This document shows positions 12,588-26,657 of a stretch of DNA of 64,000 nucleotides, in pieces; position 1 is the stretch's first letter; every line of letters starts with the position of its first letter. The stretch comes from Zeugodacus cucurbitae. Its lineage: Eukaryota; Arthropoda; Insecta; Diptera; Tephritidae. The stretch is from positions 46,222,501 to 46,286,500 of the forward strand of contig NC_071671.1 of assembly GCF_028554725.1 (NCBI RefSeq), written 5' to 3'. Made by a program: the position numbers and the translations under genes. A model generated the notes under the pieces. It was not told the DNA's origin. It searched no databases and saw only the letters and a list, made by a program, of their open reading frames with translations.

Positions 12588-12728
12588 ATGTTCACGCGCA
12601 AATCTTTTGTTTGCGTGCAATGCGGCAATTTCCTCACGCACACAACTCCACTTGTCATGGGCTCCAGCCTCAGCTTTAGGTCCAAGCTGCGCATTCACCA
12701 GCAATCGTCTTCCATCTATGAAAACTAA
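12588..12728 (+). CDS. Small ORF with CxxC motif (unproven)
   Basis: A 46-codon ATG-to-TAA frame begins MFTRKSFVCVQCGNFLTHTT and contains SKLRIHQQ near its end. The Cys-x2-Cys and following Phe, Leu and His resemble part of a C2H2 zinc finger, but the second His is not at the usual spacing and the finger would be too long. It lies in a G+C-richer island of the intron. It could be a fossil of a finger-containing sequence or chance. Confidence 0.15.
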   Translation: MFTRKSFVCVQCGNFLTHTTPLVMGSSLSFRSKLRIHQQSSSIYEN

Positions 12729-14142
12729 GTAGCTGGTTATAAATCTGATTTATGAGGTGAATGTTTGAGTTATAAAGCGTAAGTGTTGTGTTGCTGTTAT
12801 TATTGCTGTTGTTGACGGCGGTCAATTTGCAATTCTTAGGAATTTCGCAATGGTTTCGGGTGTCGTATTCAAATTTTATGTGTTTATATGTTGTGTATGG
12901 GAGAGCGTGGCATAATATGGCTTGGTGCTACTTTTACTTTTTATAAGACACGATTTCTTTTTTTATAGGATAAGTGTGTGCGGTTTCATTGCTCGCTATA
13001 AAAACATTAAAAGTTGATGACGCTAAAATGCTGTGAGATATTGTATTGAAATAGTCAGAGTAGTTGAAATTTGATAGTAGTACTATTTACGAGCTTCAAA
13101 TACGTGTTTTTCTGATTTGCTATAATTTAGCCATAATAATCCCCAATAAAAATCTATGAAATAATATTCGAGATATTTCAATGAAAGAGATTTTTCAAAC
13201 TGTTTAATAAATTAGGAAATTTCTTCTGTCGAAAATAATAATAAAATTTAAGGAAAAAAGTAATCAGCCGTGGATATTCCATTTTTGAAATGAATTCACC
13301 GAAGATCCTCCAAAGATTTTGTTTAACATTTTTCTTTAATATTGTAATTGCTGGAGATGTTATAGCGACATCTAGATTTTCATTCAACCAATGATTCCTC
13401 CTCCACTAACCGCTGCTATTTAAAAAATCTGAACGAACAGTTTTTGTTTTATTTTGTATTTTCCATATTGAAAATTTAGACTTTTCAATTCATATTCTAA
13501 AGGCGATTGATTGTTTGTCTAGAGAAACTATTATCCAATCAATTGATAATTTCCAGAAATATATTGAGATTGTCGATAGTACGTGTAATACAAAACTATT
13601 TCAAGCATCCACAACAAGTGAAACTTCTTCAATGAAAATGATACGAGCTGTAAAAGTCGATGGAGGCACCATTAGTTTAAATTCGTACGAAACAAACAAA
13701 ATAAATAAGATAAGTTGTATTTGTTTTCGAAAAATACCGATCGATGAACTGTATTATTATTCATTGTCTTAGCTGGTGAATGATATATGGATATATAGTG
13801 TAAATATTACGGTCAAAAATTTCAACACACGCCAAACAAAGTCGAATACTTTCAGTATATATCTGGTTAATGTTATATACATAAATAACATCCATGATTG
13901 CAAGAATTAAATGATAATAAATTAACTATTGGATCGAATAACTATATTATTTAGGACCTTGATCAGTGCTTGATAATCGCTTTCTTTATGTGACTTCTTT
14001 TCTCATAGTTCTATAACTTTTGTTGGAGCAGTACGAGAACAGAATTATTGATATTTCAATGAATATCATCAATACACTACATGTTTAGAATTCTCTCATC
14101 CCAAAAATAGAAATATAATTATCATCAAATTTATGATATTTA

Positions 14143-14845
14143 TACTCTCGCAACAAAGTTGCTAAAGAGAGTATTATAGTTTTGTTCACATTTAATTTAG
14201 TAAGGAAAACCACCAGAAACCCTAAATTTCATTATAAAGATACATGGATGGAAGCTGCACTCAAAATGGTATACAAAAATTTAAATGGGCGTGGTTCCGC
14301 CCTCTTATGGGTCAAAAACCATATCTCCAAAACAACTCGACCAATTTCAATGAAATGGTTCGTAATATCGTCCTAGCTTCCCAATGATATGTTGTGAAAA
14401 TAGTCCAAATCGGGTCACAACCGCGCCTATTTCCCATATACCTGAAGATATCGGAGTGGCATCGCCATTCAAAAAATCGTCGAAATCGGTCCATAAGTTA
14501 TCAAGACCCTATATATCGAATATGAGGACCTCAGTGCTTCTAACAAATTATTTACCGAAAATATAGGTAAGTCTCTCAGATATTTTGAAGAAATTTAGAG
14601 GGAATATGTTTCTTCTAATAATATATCTCCGTGCCAAAAATGAGTGAAATCGGTATATAACTTCCCTATATCCCATGTAACTATAATAATATTAGGATAT
14701 CCAACTTTCAATGAACTCTATACCATATATGTGCCAAATATGTGGGTCAAATTGTTTGTTATATTAATATAATTAAATAAATAAATTGCTGGAGTATAAA
14801 ATGTTCCGTGACACCCGAACATAGCCCTTCCTTACTTGTTACTAA
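14143..14845 (-). repeat. Dispersed repeat family A, copy 2 (inverted, internally deleted)
   Basis: It is the reverse complement of the 10.2-kb copy over most of its length. Read on the minus strand it begins AAGTAAGGAAGGGCTATGTT with CGGGTG and ends at GCGAGAGTATAAA. Relative to copy 1 it jumps from the TTTTCCTTACT block straight to the TGTGAACAAAACTATAATAC block, losing roughly 240 bp. Open frames here are repeat-derived and not genes. Confidence 0.75.
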
Positions 14846-14994
14846 ATGGTTTTAAGCAAGCAGTTTCTTACTTGTCAGCTACCCTTTAATATAATTGCAT
14901 TATAGATGATTAATCATCTTCTGAATCAACGATATATCACAACTTTAAAATATAATTAAGGAGTTAATCACGCTATCTGCGTGGGTTTTAATTC

Positions 14995-15215
14995 GCATTT
15001 ACACACAATTTCTCAATTATTATATTAAATTATGAGATGAGATTATTGCTGGAATTCCAGAGTAATTGACATAATTTGCTACGGCTAAGTGGAAAGCATT
15101 AAGTAAATAAAAGCTGTATAGCAAAAGAAAAAGAAATAACTGTAGAAAACGTGATCTGAAAAGTGGAAAAGAAAATAACGTAATGACGATTCGTCAGAGA
15201 TCATGTAAAAGGAAA
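14995..15215 (+). repeat. Direct repeat pair B, copy 1
   Basis: About 220 bp matches 18290-18516 in the same orientation, with indels. Shared strings include CACAATTTCTCAATTATTA, GGAAAGCATTAAGTAAATAA and AACGTGATCTGAAAAGTGG. No coding potential. It is either a local duplication or a dispersed element. Confidence 0.75.
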
Positions 15216-18200
15216 GGAAGAATTGGACGTGTGGAGGTGTTTATCGATAAATTGGAAAACAAATATTTAAAGTGTGACCAATTTCTTCTCAAATAAATAA
15301 ATATCTGAAGTCGATACTGGTAAATATAACGCTCTATGTCTGGTTAGAAGAAATAAGGGTTTGTTAAACAAATCTCGAAATAATGGGGGTGTATTGAGGG
15401 AACTTTCCAGAGAAAAAAAATATATTTTCAAAATCTTCCGTAATTGAGTTTGAATACCAAATTGACGCAAACGTATTTCATATTTATAAATAAACATACT
15501 GGTTGGTATTGAATAAATTTATAGTGAATACAATTTTTAATTACAATTCAATGTTTATATATCAAAAAAAAAATGGTACACCCTGTATATAAAATATTTT
15601 AGATATGAAACTTTTAGTATAGTTCTAAAAGTAGACAGCTTGAGCAACCTTTAAAGTTTATCTACTTTACTGTAAATAAAATTTCAAAAATTCCTTTCTG
15701 CATCTACGTTTATCTCAAACTCTTCTTCATACTCTTTTGCTATTTTTATCCCATTACAAATATCTGCAGCCTTTTGCACAGTAATTTAATACTCGAAATT
15801 CCAGCAAATTGATTGTGCGCATTAAATTGACATTCGCGGTTGGCAGTCACTATTAACTTGCTTAACTATTTAAAAACACCATGGAGGCAAGTAAAATGCA
15901 AAAAAGTCTTCTTCATTTACCACAACAGCAAATAAGTATTAATTAAAGCAACGTAGTGGAGCTTAATAATCATAAAAACGAAAAAAAAGTACAAAAAAGG
16001 GAAAGGTAAAAACTGTTGCCACAAGCGCATAGACCTTCACATTGAATGTGCGTTTCATTGGCGCGTGCAAAAGGTGAATGTATGCACATACTCACTCATG
16101 TATATAATTACATACATATTTACAAATGTGCGTGCCCACCACCAGTGGGGCAAACAAAAGGCCAAAGTCACTTTCGAACTTGGCAATAAAGAACATGACG
16201 ATTGGTGGCAGTCGTTAGGCTGAATGCGCGCCAAAGCTCACAAAGCCGCATATATATATGTGTGTGTATATGTTTAGTGAGTGTGTTTAATATATGTATA
16301 TTGTATGTGTGCCTATCACTGCCTGAGCGCTCTGGTGTAAGCCCGTTAATGGCTTTTCAATCGTCATTTATGCGAAAACAAAGTATTCTGCAAACAACAA
16401 CAAATTAAGCGGAGATGAATAAACACATATACATAATTATATACATATATACAACTGGGAATGTTTACTTATGAACACTTCAATTTCAAATTTCCGCAAC
16501 GGTCAGCCGCCGGGCGTGAGAAGGTCAGACTGCAAAGCGTCCCGGCAGCCCTTACTATGAAGCTTTTGTGAGTATTTATCGAACACTGCTCATATCTCTG
16601 GATATTTATGTATGTATATAAATATATGTGTGTGTAAGTATGCATTCAATCTCGAAAAAATTTCATTATTATCTCGTAGAGTTTGTGGCGGCGGCCGTTT
16701 TATATATGCCGACGTCCATTCCACTCCTGCTCAATTTCATCCTCTTCCACCAGTAAATACTGTCTGTTTACTCATACTCTCATTTAGCCGATTTCAAAGT
16801 TGGCATGTAAAATGGAAAAATGTAATTAAAGTCGACATTAATCAGCGAATCATGGGTGGTCGCGCTGCTAATAAAAATGAAAATTGAAGTGAGTAAAAGT
16901 TGTAAGCAGCATAAAATCTGCCTAGCCAGCACAAGTGGCGTGTACACAGTACAAGTAGAGCAAAGATGAAAGCAAAATCGACTACAAAGTGAAGCGCTAA
17001 ATTATTATTTTCTTGCTTTTTAAGTAGAAACACTCTTTTTTTAGCGTAACATAAGCTCCGATCAGCCTACTTACGTCAAGAATATGCCACATCACATGGA
17101 CGTATGCGACTCGTAACTGGTGTGTTTAATTAAAAAGAAATTAATTTTGACTTTAATTGAATAGCAGAGCTTAGTGTTCGTAAGAAAGAGAGAAAGAGTG
17201 TATGGTGATTACTTTTCAATTACTTTTTTCTAATGTTCAATTTAATCTTATTATTATATGTTTTTGCTGTGAAAAAAAGCCTCTGATTTATGATTATTTA
17301 ATAGAAATACTCTGGTTGATTATTTTTCAGTATATATAATTTTTTATTCAATATAAAGAGTAATTGGTTAGTAATTAGAAAGTATTTATAATACTTCATG
17401 CTATTTTTCAATGTCTGCCTTAAGCCACAAGAAGCCTTACTTAGATTATTGGAAGGTCTCATTAGCCTTTAACACAAATAAAAATGTCATTGTGAAGACA
17501 CTTCACTACTCTAAAAATATATTTTTTTTCTTGACTCCAAAAAACTGAATAATTTCACTCATAACTCACGTTTGGCATACTCTTTAGTTAGGAGACTCAA
17601 CTATTTGATTTTAAAAGTTGATGTCAGATCTCAAGTTTTCTTAGTTCAATTTTACTGGAGAAATTGATTTTTGCCTCCATCTCCATCTACAAAAATAATT
17701 TTCTAATATAAATTTTTGTATCGATGGGTCTCAACAACAATCACTACATTTAATAACAAAAGTCCATAAAAAAATGTCTACTATATTCCTAATCTCACAT
17801 TTTAAGGTTATACTGGAGGTTCAGACCTTTTAGCTGTGGATGATAAAGTAGAAATTCTGTATAAAATATTAGATATTCAAAAGCAATCAAAGACATATTC
17901 AAAAGTCAATTTCGGTAAACCTCAAATCGAACTGAAATCCCTTGAAAATCGACCATATTTTTAAAATACAGATAGAAAAGATACAAATTAAATTGCTCTT
18001 AAAACACTAAAAACAAACAATCATTCTTGCTTCTAATTAAGAATCTTATGAATTTAAAAACTGCTCAGTCAGCTCAGTTGCATTAATCAACCAAAAGTTA
18101 TATTTTTTTGTTGTAAGAAGATCTCATAAATATTTCAGCGAGTTATTACAGCGGATTATGAGGCAAATTGAACCAATTTAAATTCCAATCATTTATCATC

Positions 18201-18289
18201 ACATTTCTCATGCACTAACTCAACACGAATTGTGTAATAAGAAGAAATTATAGATGCTCTCAAGTTATCTCCGTCGATCGCTATTGACG

Positions 18290-18516
18290 TTTACGCACAA
18301 TTTCTCAATTATTAAGTTATGAGATTAAATTATAAGATTATTGCTGAAATTCGAGAGTAATTCAAATAATTTACCACAGCTAAGTGGAAAGCATTAAGTA
18401 AATAAGAACAGTAACAATAAAACAGTGGAAAGAAATCAAAAACGTGATCTGAAAAGTGGGGAGAGGAAAAGTAAAATGATTTTCAAGTTAAAGTTCATGT
18501 GAAAGGAAACAAACAA
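18290..18516 (+). repeat. Direct repeat pair B, copy 2
   Basis: Second copy of the segment at 14995-15215, clearly diverged. The flanks outside the matching segment differ. Confidence 0.75.
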
Positions 18517-18817
18517 TTTCTTATTGATTTTTTTAAACAAATATTTAATTAATTATTAATTTTACATAACAAATATTTACTACTGAGATTAAGAAGAAGT
18601 TGGACCAGTCATCGTAAAAATAGCTCATTCGGACCTCAACTCAAAGTCCAACTATAAAGTCTGTTGATGAATATTTTTTTCTTGTGTTCAAAGAACTTAA
18701 TAAGCAGCAATAAAATATTCTAAACAAGACCAAGAAGAAATATGAGGTTAAATATTTTTAAATAATCAATATATAATACTTGGAATAAATAAAAAATGTT
18801 TAAAGTAAACGTTAAAA

Positions 18818-18839
18818 TTGGTCTCGCCCGTCAACAAAG
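18818..18839 (+). repeat. 22-bp direct repeat, copy 1
   Basis: ATTGGTCTCGCCCGTCAACA followed by AA occurs here and again 471 bp downstream at 19289-19310. It is notably G+C-rich for this intron. Confidence 0.7.
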
Positions 18840-19288
18840 GGTTAACAATATTTTTGATTTATTATAATAAATGATCTTCCCAAGTAAGGGTGGTGCCATC
18901 TAATTTACTCCAAAATATCGTGTGCCACACCTTCCAATTAGCCATTTAGTCCAAACAAAAATGTTACTACTACACCCTGTAGACAATTCAATTACTTTTA
19001 AACTTCTTAACAACTAGTACGAACCAGAAGCCGAATTAGTCAACCGACCGTAATTTTTCCATATAAAAGTATTTTTTTAATGGCTTCATGTCCAACACTG
19101 ATTTCGATCATAAATATAACAGTTCCTTACTAATCTAAAACAAATACATAACTGTCAAGCGCAATTTATATTTTCGGAAACAATTTGATCGGGTTTTGTT
19201 AGTCTTATCCTTTCCCGACTAGTCGCGTATAATTCTTATTTACAAACTAAAAGTACATAACATAAAATATATAGTACGTATTTGGTTC

Positions 19289-19310
19289 ATTGGTCTCGCC
19301 CGTCAACAAA
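19289..19310 (+). repeat. 22-bp direct repeat, copy 2
   Basis: Near-exact second copy of 18818-18839 (the first base is context-dependent). It ends eight bases before a perfect inverted repeat. Confidence 0.7.
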
Positions 19311-19318
19311 CTTTCGTG

Positions 19319-19378
19319 CCAAACCAATTTTGGTTGCCTTCAAAGAATTGCAAATAAAAGAAACCAAAATTGGTTTGG
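19319..19378. repeat. Perfect 17-bp inverted repeat (hairpin)
   Basis: CCAAACCAATTTTGGTT (19319-19335) is exactly complementary to AACCAAAATTGGTTTGG (19362-19378) with a 26-nt loop. A transcript would form a strong hairpin. The stem is shorter than a typical miRNA precursor, so a small mobile-element remnant is as likely. Confidence 0.7.
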
Positions 19379-22300
19379 TTATGATTAGTTATGCACGCAA
19401 AAGCAAGCCGCAAATCATATTTTCGAAATAAGAAAAAATATTTTTGAAATGAATTTTGAGTTGATTGAATTTGCTGGTTTTACTTTTTGCACTAATTTGC
19501 AGATAATTGAATTTAAATAAAGGCGGCAAAAAATATTAAGGAAAATATTGAAAAGGTTTGATAAAAAATGGAGGAACCTTTTCAGTTCGGCAACAATTAC
19601 GAAAACTGATTTCAAAATCTACACAATTTCTCTAATAAGTTCTTCGATTATTAGTACGAATCGGTTTTTAGTCTAGAAGCTTACTTGCTTACATAATATA
19701 TCGTATATACTAAAATTCGAGTCGATACAATTTCATAATATGCAGCACTTGTGGAATCCACGGTACACTAGCACACAATCAGTACGTTTCCAAAACGCAT
19801 GCAACATTTAGCACAGCGTCTTGTGGCAAGTTATGTCCGCCTGTCGAACTTCGTAATCGCACATGCAACCGGCAGCGACCTACAATGCCAGCCAGCGCGG
19901 CAGTGCGCACGTACTTTCGTGGTCGTGCTCTGAACTCCAAAAGTCAAGGAGCGTGTAATGGAAATTGAAAATGCGGAGCAATGCTGCGGAGGCGGCCAAA
20001 TTGCCAGCGTTGCATGAACGGGAAGTTGCATGCGCAAGTAGCCGTTGCAAGTTGCTTTTATTTTTTACAAAAATAGTGGATACCAAATTGGCTGGTTATA
20101 ACTCGGATTGAGTGTGGCACGGCAAATGACTCAATGTGAGGAGCTGAGTGGAAAATAAGTTTTCTTCTTACGCTTTTATGTTCTCAAAGGTCTTATATAT
20201 GCAACTGCATCAGTATAGTATGCACCGCATGTGTTTGTGCGCCTGCGTGCAACCGTCGATTTGATTGTAAACTATAATTGGTTACGCCTTGAGATTATAA
20301 AAGAGTTTTCTTTGTTCCCTCATTGCGGCAAGTGGCTGCGGCTTTGTTGGTGCCTGAAAAGTGGTGGCGTGTTGTTTAGTGATGGCGTCGAAGTCAAACA
20401 CTTAAGCTGCCCACTAAGCCACTTTCATAAAACTTATGCACCTAACAAAGTGCTTGCGTTGTCATAAATCAAAGGGCCTCATGCGGTTATAAAAATTGCG
20501 TTTTTTCATTCACCGATTTTTTGCTTTTCACATCAAAGTAGTGCTCGTTTAAGCCAAGCTCTATGCCGCCGCGTCAAGCTTCATTATCTCAATTATTTCA
20601 TCTAGAAAAATGCGTTTTGATAGCTATCAGCTGATATTCTTTGCAAATGTGATTGTTGGCAGCCAAGCTAAGAGCTTGAAGTGTGTGGGTTTGCGTTGCG
20701 GTGTAAAAGGGAAAAATAAAAGTTTCTTATCGCCAAAAATATATATTTTCTATTAACAAACAAAACGCTCAATTCACAAAGTAACTACGCAGCAATCAAT
20801 TGCGCTGCTGTCTTCTCTCGTTGAGCCGAAAATAAAAGAAACATTAAATTCTTTTGTCTGCCTTTTTAGCCATTTTTGGCAGTTTGGCCGCCAAGTAAGT
20901 AGCTGTCGTGGACAGACGGTAAATGATTTGTCATTGCTTTAAATGGCCTGTCAAAATAACAAATAACATGTTTACAAGCAATAAAATTGATATTGAAGAT
21001 TATTTATACATAAATTGCATATGAAGTGTAGATATGTGGGTAACTGAAGTTCTGAGACAGTAATAATGGTACTTATGAGTAGATTGGCAGAAAAGTTTGT
21101 AATTTTTCAATATTTATAAGAGACAAGCAGAATTGTGATAAGAAGGAAGAACGGGCACTTGAGTCATATTCAAATTGTTCTCTCAGTCTTACAAATTGGT
21201 TCGACTTCTTTCATGGTCTATGAGACTACCTTTCCATATATTCACTTTTAAAATAGTATTATAGAAGAAAGTCTATGATCAGTTAGAAAGAAATTTAGTT
21301 CAATACGAAAATACTATCTGTGTGGTAGACTCTAATCAGAAAAAACTTTACGATTTGAAAATGTTGAATGAAAACACATTTTTATTGAATTTTACAAGAA
21401 TATTGATGACATCTTTAAAATGTTTCTCTGAGTTTGAAAATAATATGAACTTGTGGAACACTTTCAGAAATTTTTGACAGCTGTGTCTAAGTGCAATTCA
21501 AAATCTTTAATGAATGTCATTTAAATTTGCTTTCCATCCTGTTTAAAATTTAAACTCAATTGCGTTGATATGCTTAAAAGTAAAGAATGTTAGTTGCCTC
21601 AAACCTATCTTACTCTCTTTGTAGTTCTGTTTTCGACCTTATTATGAAGTGACTGTAGATATCTGAGGCAATTGAAGCTTCTATCTAATCTAATATGTAG
21701 TTATTCCAATGTAATATATTTCAAATATTTGTCGTAAGAGCCTCCCAGAAATTGAGAAGTAATCAAATACGTTTTCTGTGGAACTTACCTTATTATTACA
21801 GAAAAGAGAAGTATGAGCCGAAAGCTGAATGGAAGAATATTTTAGCTGTTGACTATGTATATTGATTACTGACACTGAAATTAAGTTCATGACTGATCTC
21901 TTTCACAAAAGCGATCGGTTGAAAATATATTATTTAACTTTTTGTATGAAAAAGTGTGTGAAAATGGAGAGAAATCGTTAATCTATAAAGTATTGCATGA
22001 AAGTGGTCTCTGCAGTCAATGAAGCATTTCAGTCAATCACAAAAAAGAAAGAAAAGAGTTAAGTCAACACACAATGAAATGTAGATCGAATTGACTAAGC
22101 CCATTAAATAATGCATACACACAACTCTTTCGTCATATAAATGTGTATATTTGTATATAAATATGCATATCAATTATATTATATCGAAAAGTTCAATGAA
22201 AACCAAAAAGCTTTTGACAAGCGGAAAAGGCTTAAGATGCAGATAGTGAAAAAGAAATGTTGGAAAATGCCGGAAGAAAGTGTCAAGAAAAAGATTTGAA

Positions 22301-25300
22301 CGCGAGCTTCAAAACGTACAATATTTGCTTTTACAATTTGCTGGTGTCTTCGGATGTTTGCTTAGACACCTCTACGCATATGAGTAAACACAGACAAATT
22401 GGTGCTAAGTGCCGACACGGATTTATTTCCCGACATAGTACATATATGTATTTGTTTGTATATTACATACATATGTACGAGTATATTCAATCTATAAATA
22501 TTCATATAGATATTTGTCATACAGCGCATAGCAGTTGTAATTTGATATGCTGACAGCGCCGCGCATGCGTGTTTGCGTCGCCTGGCGTTAAGGCTTTCAC
22601 AGCGCGAGAATATTTATGCGGTGACAAAGTGATAAAGTCAGAACGACTGACGCGCTTGTGTGTGCCTAACAAGATGCTTCGGTTATAGGTGATATGTAGG
22701 TTTGTTTACATATTTACCTGTCTGGCTTGCTTGGCGCTTGAGTTGTGTTTCTTGGCTAAAATGATTTTATGACAGCTGTTCCCATTTTAAAAACATTTTA
22801 TTGACATGGATTTTTACACTTTCGCAATTCATTTGCATATATTGCTAGAAAGCACGGAGAAGTTGTTCATCTGTAATGGGGTTTTCTATTTTTAATTTGT
22901 TGATATGCTTTTATGGATCGTTTTGTGAACTCTAGAGTGGAATCGATTTAGTGAGGGATGGAGCTATTTTAACCTACATTAATTATCATATTTTCAACCT
23001 AGAAAACTTGTATCTTTTAAACTAAACATGAAAAGCTTTCTAAATATACATTATTTATGATTAATAAAAGAAAATAAAATAAATCCAAGGCCACCAAAAT
23101 TGGATGATTCCCTACCGCAGTTACTTCTTCGTTTTTCACAACATTTTAATATAATACCAACTAAATTATATAATAACTTACTAAGCTATCCATTTTACTC
23201 ATTATAGTTTATGAAATATTTATAAAGTGTTATGATAGTAATTTTGGTCATTAGGCAAGGGAGGTGCCCTAACACTTACAACACTTACATACTGATGAAG
23301 ATTTCCAGAAAAAAGATTATTGTAATTACCCACATACCTATGTACATAGCAATCAACTGTTCCCATATGTATTATATATATGTATGAATGTGCGTGAGCT
23401 TGAGTTTTTCAGACGCCATATTCTCATTACGCAACTTACTCCATAACCATGAAAATCTTTTAATTATATGAAACTGAAAACTGAGCTGTGGCAGCTGAAG
23501 AAAGCTCCAACACTAACTCTAATGAAATGAAGCTGATGGAACTAACATTAACTTGAGCACTGATGCTACGCCGGTTGATGAGAAAAATTCCCACACCAAA
23601 TAAGAAAAAGCAAAAATAAAATCAGTAAATAAATTCATTCCGACGCATTAAACGTTAACACATTTTTATGGCATAATTTCAGCTTGCCACTCATTACTTA
23701 TCCACTGAGCTGTAATTTCAACGCGACAGAAACAAAAACAAATAGAGAAATACAACAAAGCAGCAAAGATATTGTAAAAAAGTATAACATGAAGACTTAC
23801 ATTAAGCGATTTTTCCGTTGTAGCAATAATAACAACATCGACTAATAGCTGCATTAGCTGTTTAATAACTTAATTCAATTATAGCCATTGAATAAATCAG
23901 CGCTGTAATGAATGTCAATAAAATGTATACGTAACAAGCGGAAGAATAATGAAGGTGTGAAGAAAAATGAAATGACAGACATTTTATTATTCACAGCAAC
24001 GTTAAAAAAATATTAAAAATAGCAATAAAATTTAATGTGATTTTTTTTATTTGAAATATTTTTGAACGTTCAAAAAATAGCAAAGAGGAAATATATAAGA
24101 AAATAAATAAATAGTTAGTAAAATAAAAGTCAGTGTGGCGTGACGCCCAGTGGCCATTTGAGCTGTAGAGCAAGAACTAGGCGAAGAATGTTGAAGACAA
24201 GTGTACAAAAAAAAGACAATCTTCTGAAGAAGACACACATATAACACACACTACATATCTGCATTTCAAGAGTTAAAACCACTCGCCAGGGGAGGCAAAT
24301 GTTCTGCAGCAGAAGATACTGTTGCATGTTAAACGCCACTTGTTAGCCGAAAATACACACACAGAAAAATATGTATGTGTGTCTATACAATATATGTATA
24401 TATGCTTGCATGCATGAAGAACCCCGCACACCTGTTGGAACGTGGGAATATTTTGTATACTCATCGTTTTTTGCTTCTTTTTTGTTTATTAAATGGAAGG
24501 ACAATTCCAGTGGTGGTGTTGTTTTTGTTAGATTAAGCCACTGTGACGACTGCAGCGAAGCGCTAAGCGGTCTTTTTGTGTACTTTTGTATTTAGGGGCT
24601 GGACATCGGAACTCATATTTTTGTTTTATTCATACTTACATATACTTTTATTACAATCTACATTTCATATCACACATATATGATTACACATACACTTGTT
24701 AACCCCTCAGCTCATTCAACAATTGAACTGCCCTGTAAGTGTTGCATTTTCTATGTCACACGGACTTTCCTGTGTCGTTTTATAAATAGGGGTTACTTCC
24801 TTATTTTTTATTTGCTACAATTAGGCTAATTCCTGTGGGAAAAATATTTTTTTGTTTTTTGTTTTTCTTACTTTTACTTCTTTGGAAGGGACGTCTGCTT
24901 GTGTTGCGCATCTCTGCTTTGAGTTTTAAAATGATTATGCAGAATCGAAAGCAATTTCATGCAGTTAAAAATACAAACACACAATAAAATTTTCCAAATT
25001 AAGAAAACGGAAATGGCTGTCTTACCTTTCTGATTCTTATGGTTCTTAATTTTAATGCATTGGGGATGATTTGCGTAAATTTTGGTAATATTAAACAATA
25101 ATTTAAAAATGAGAAATAGTCACCTTACAATAAACTTTCTAGAAATATAAGCATATATAGGTTTTGTTCTCGACCGTTACAAACTTCAAAAGGAACGAAC
25201 TTCAAGGAATAAAAATATAATCAAAGCACACTTCTAATAAATTGAATCAAGCTTCATAACCTCACTAACTAAGGCTTTGAATCACTAACTAAAAAATAGT

Positions 25301-26657
25301 GTACCTAAGGACATAACTAACCATAATTAAAGAACATTAAAGTTTCATTTTTTCGTTTTTGTTATTCCACTTCTTTTAGATAGTGCCCTTAAGATTCTTT
25401 GTTAACAAATAATTAAGATGTCATCCTAATCCTCTGTATATTTTTATAGACCATCGCAGCTAAAGAAAGATCTCACTAATACAATCACCAACTAAAATGA
25501 AAGAACACACATAAGTAGTTGCATTGTTGCCTTTGTTCAAATTTTAATAAACCATAACAGACAGGTTCAAAAGGGAATCTAAAAAAGATATGTGCTGCAC
25601 ATCCGGTATTTCTTTTAGCATGCTTAGTACTATGCTAAAATGCAACAAGTGAATTGCATGCAACAGTAATTACATCTCTACATACATATATGTTGAAACA
25701 TAAATTTCTTGAAATTAGTTCGACTTTTTATGTACTTTTGAATTCCTCGCTTAACCTTAGTTTAACTGGGGAATAAATAAAGGAGAACAAAAGTAAGAAC
25801 CTAAGTACACGATTTAACATTTGTTGTTATACAAATATGCAATATAAGGAGTACCGCTTGACCGCTTCGGCATTTCTGCATTCATTAGTCATACTTCTTG
25901 TGCGGTCATACTTGGCTGAATTTTAATTGCTTAGCACACAATTTGTAGAAATATAGTTGGAAATATGTACATATATGTACTTTTGGTTTGAAGTTTAAAA
26001 TATCATAGCAATTAATCAAAAAAGTGAGATTTTTTTAGAAAAACCACCACTTCAGCGCCAGAATTCAGTCAAGCATTTGGGACATAAATAACGTAGCATA
26101 ACTGTTGTAAATTTCCATATTTCGGAGGATATTTATTATTTCCTTTGGCCTGCAAGTGTTTAATTTCCGACTCTTTCACTTTCCTTCTTTTCCAATAAAA
26201 TGGGGTTTATTATGCTTGATCATTCTCGAACATAAAAGTGTAGTAGACCTTAAGTTATCCTTAGAAATATATTTATAAAAGATGCTTTTTTAATTTTAGC
26301 AATCTGTTTGAAGCTTATCATGGCCAGTCAATAATGAATATTATTTCGAAAAATCACTTTCTTAGCTTTTCACCAAAATCGATATAAGCGTTCCCCCACT
26401 TTAGGTGTAGTTACCTTTTAGCTTTCTTTATTCCAAATTAAACTCTTCTTTTGTCTTTTTTTAAATTTTATACATGAATTTTTTCAAAGTCTTGTCTTAA
26501 AACCTTTTTAAGATCACTGCCTCATTGCACATGAAGGCTGATATTGGTATTGCTAACTAAAATAAATTATCGATAAAGCCAAAAGAAGTATTATCTCGAA
26601 GTTTCAACTATTAACATCGAGGGGATTATTCTTCTTCTTAACTGGCGTAGAAACCGC

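Noticed and set aside
12176..12679. 167-codon + strand frame in a G+C-rich island
   Set aside because: Begins at TTG, mixed low-complexity content, several overlapping frames on both strands, no domain.
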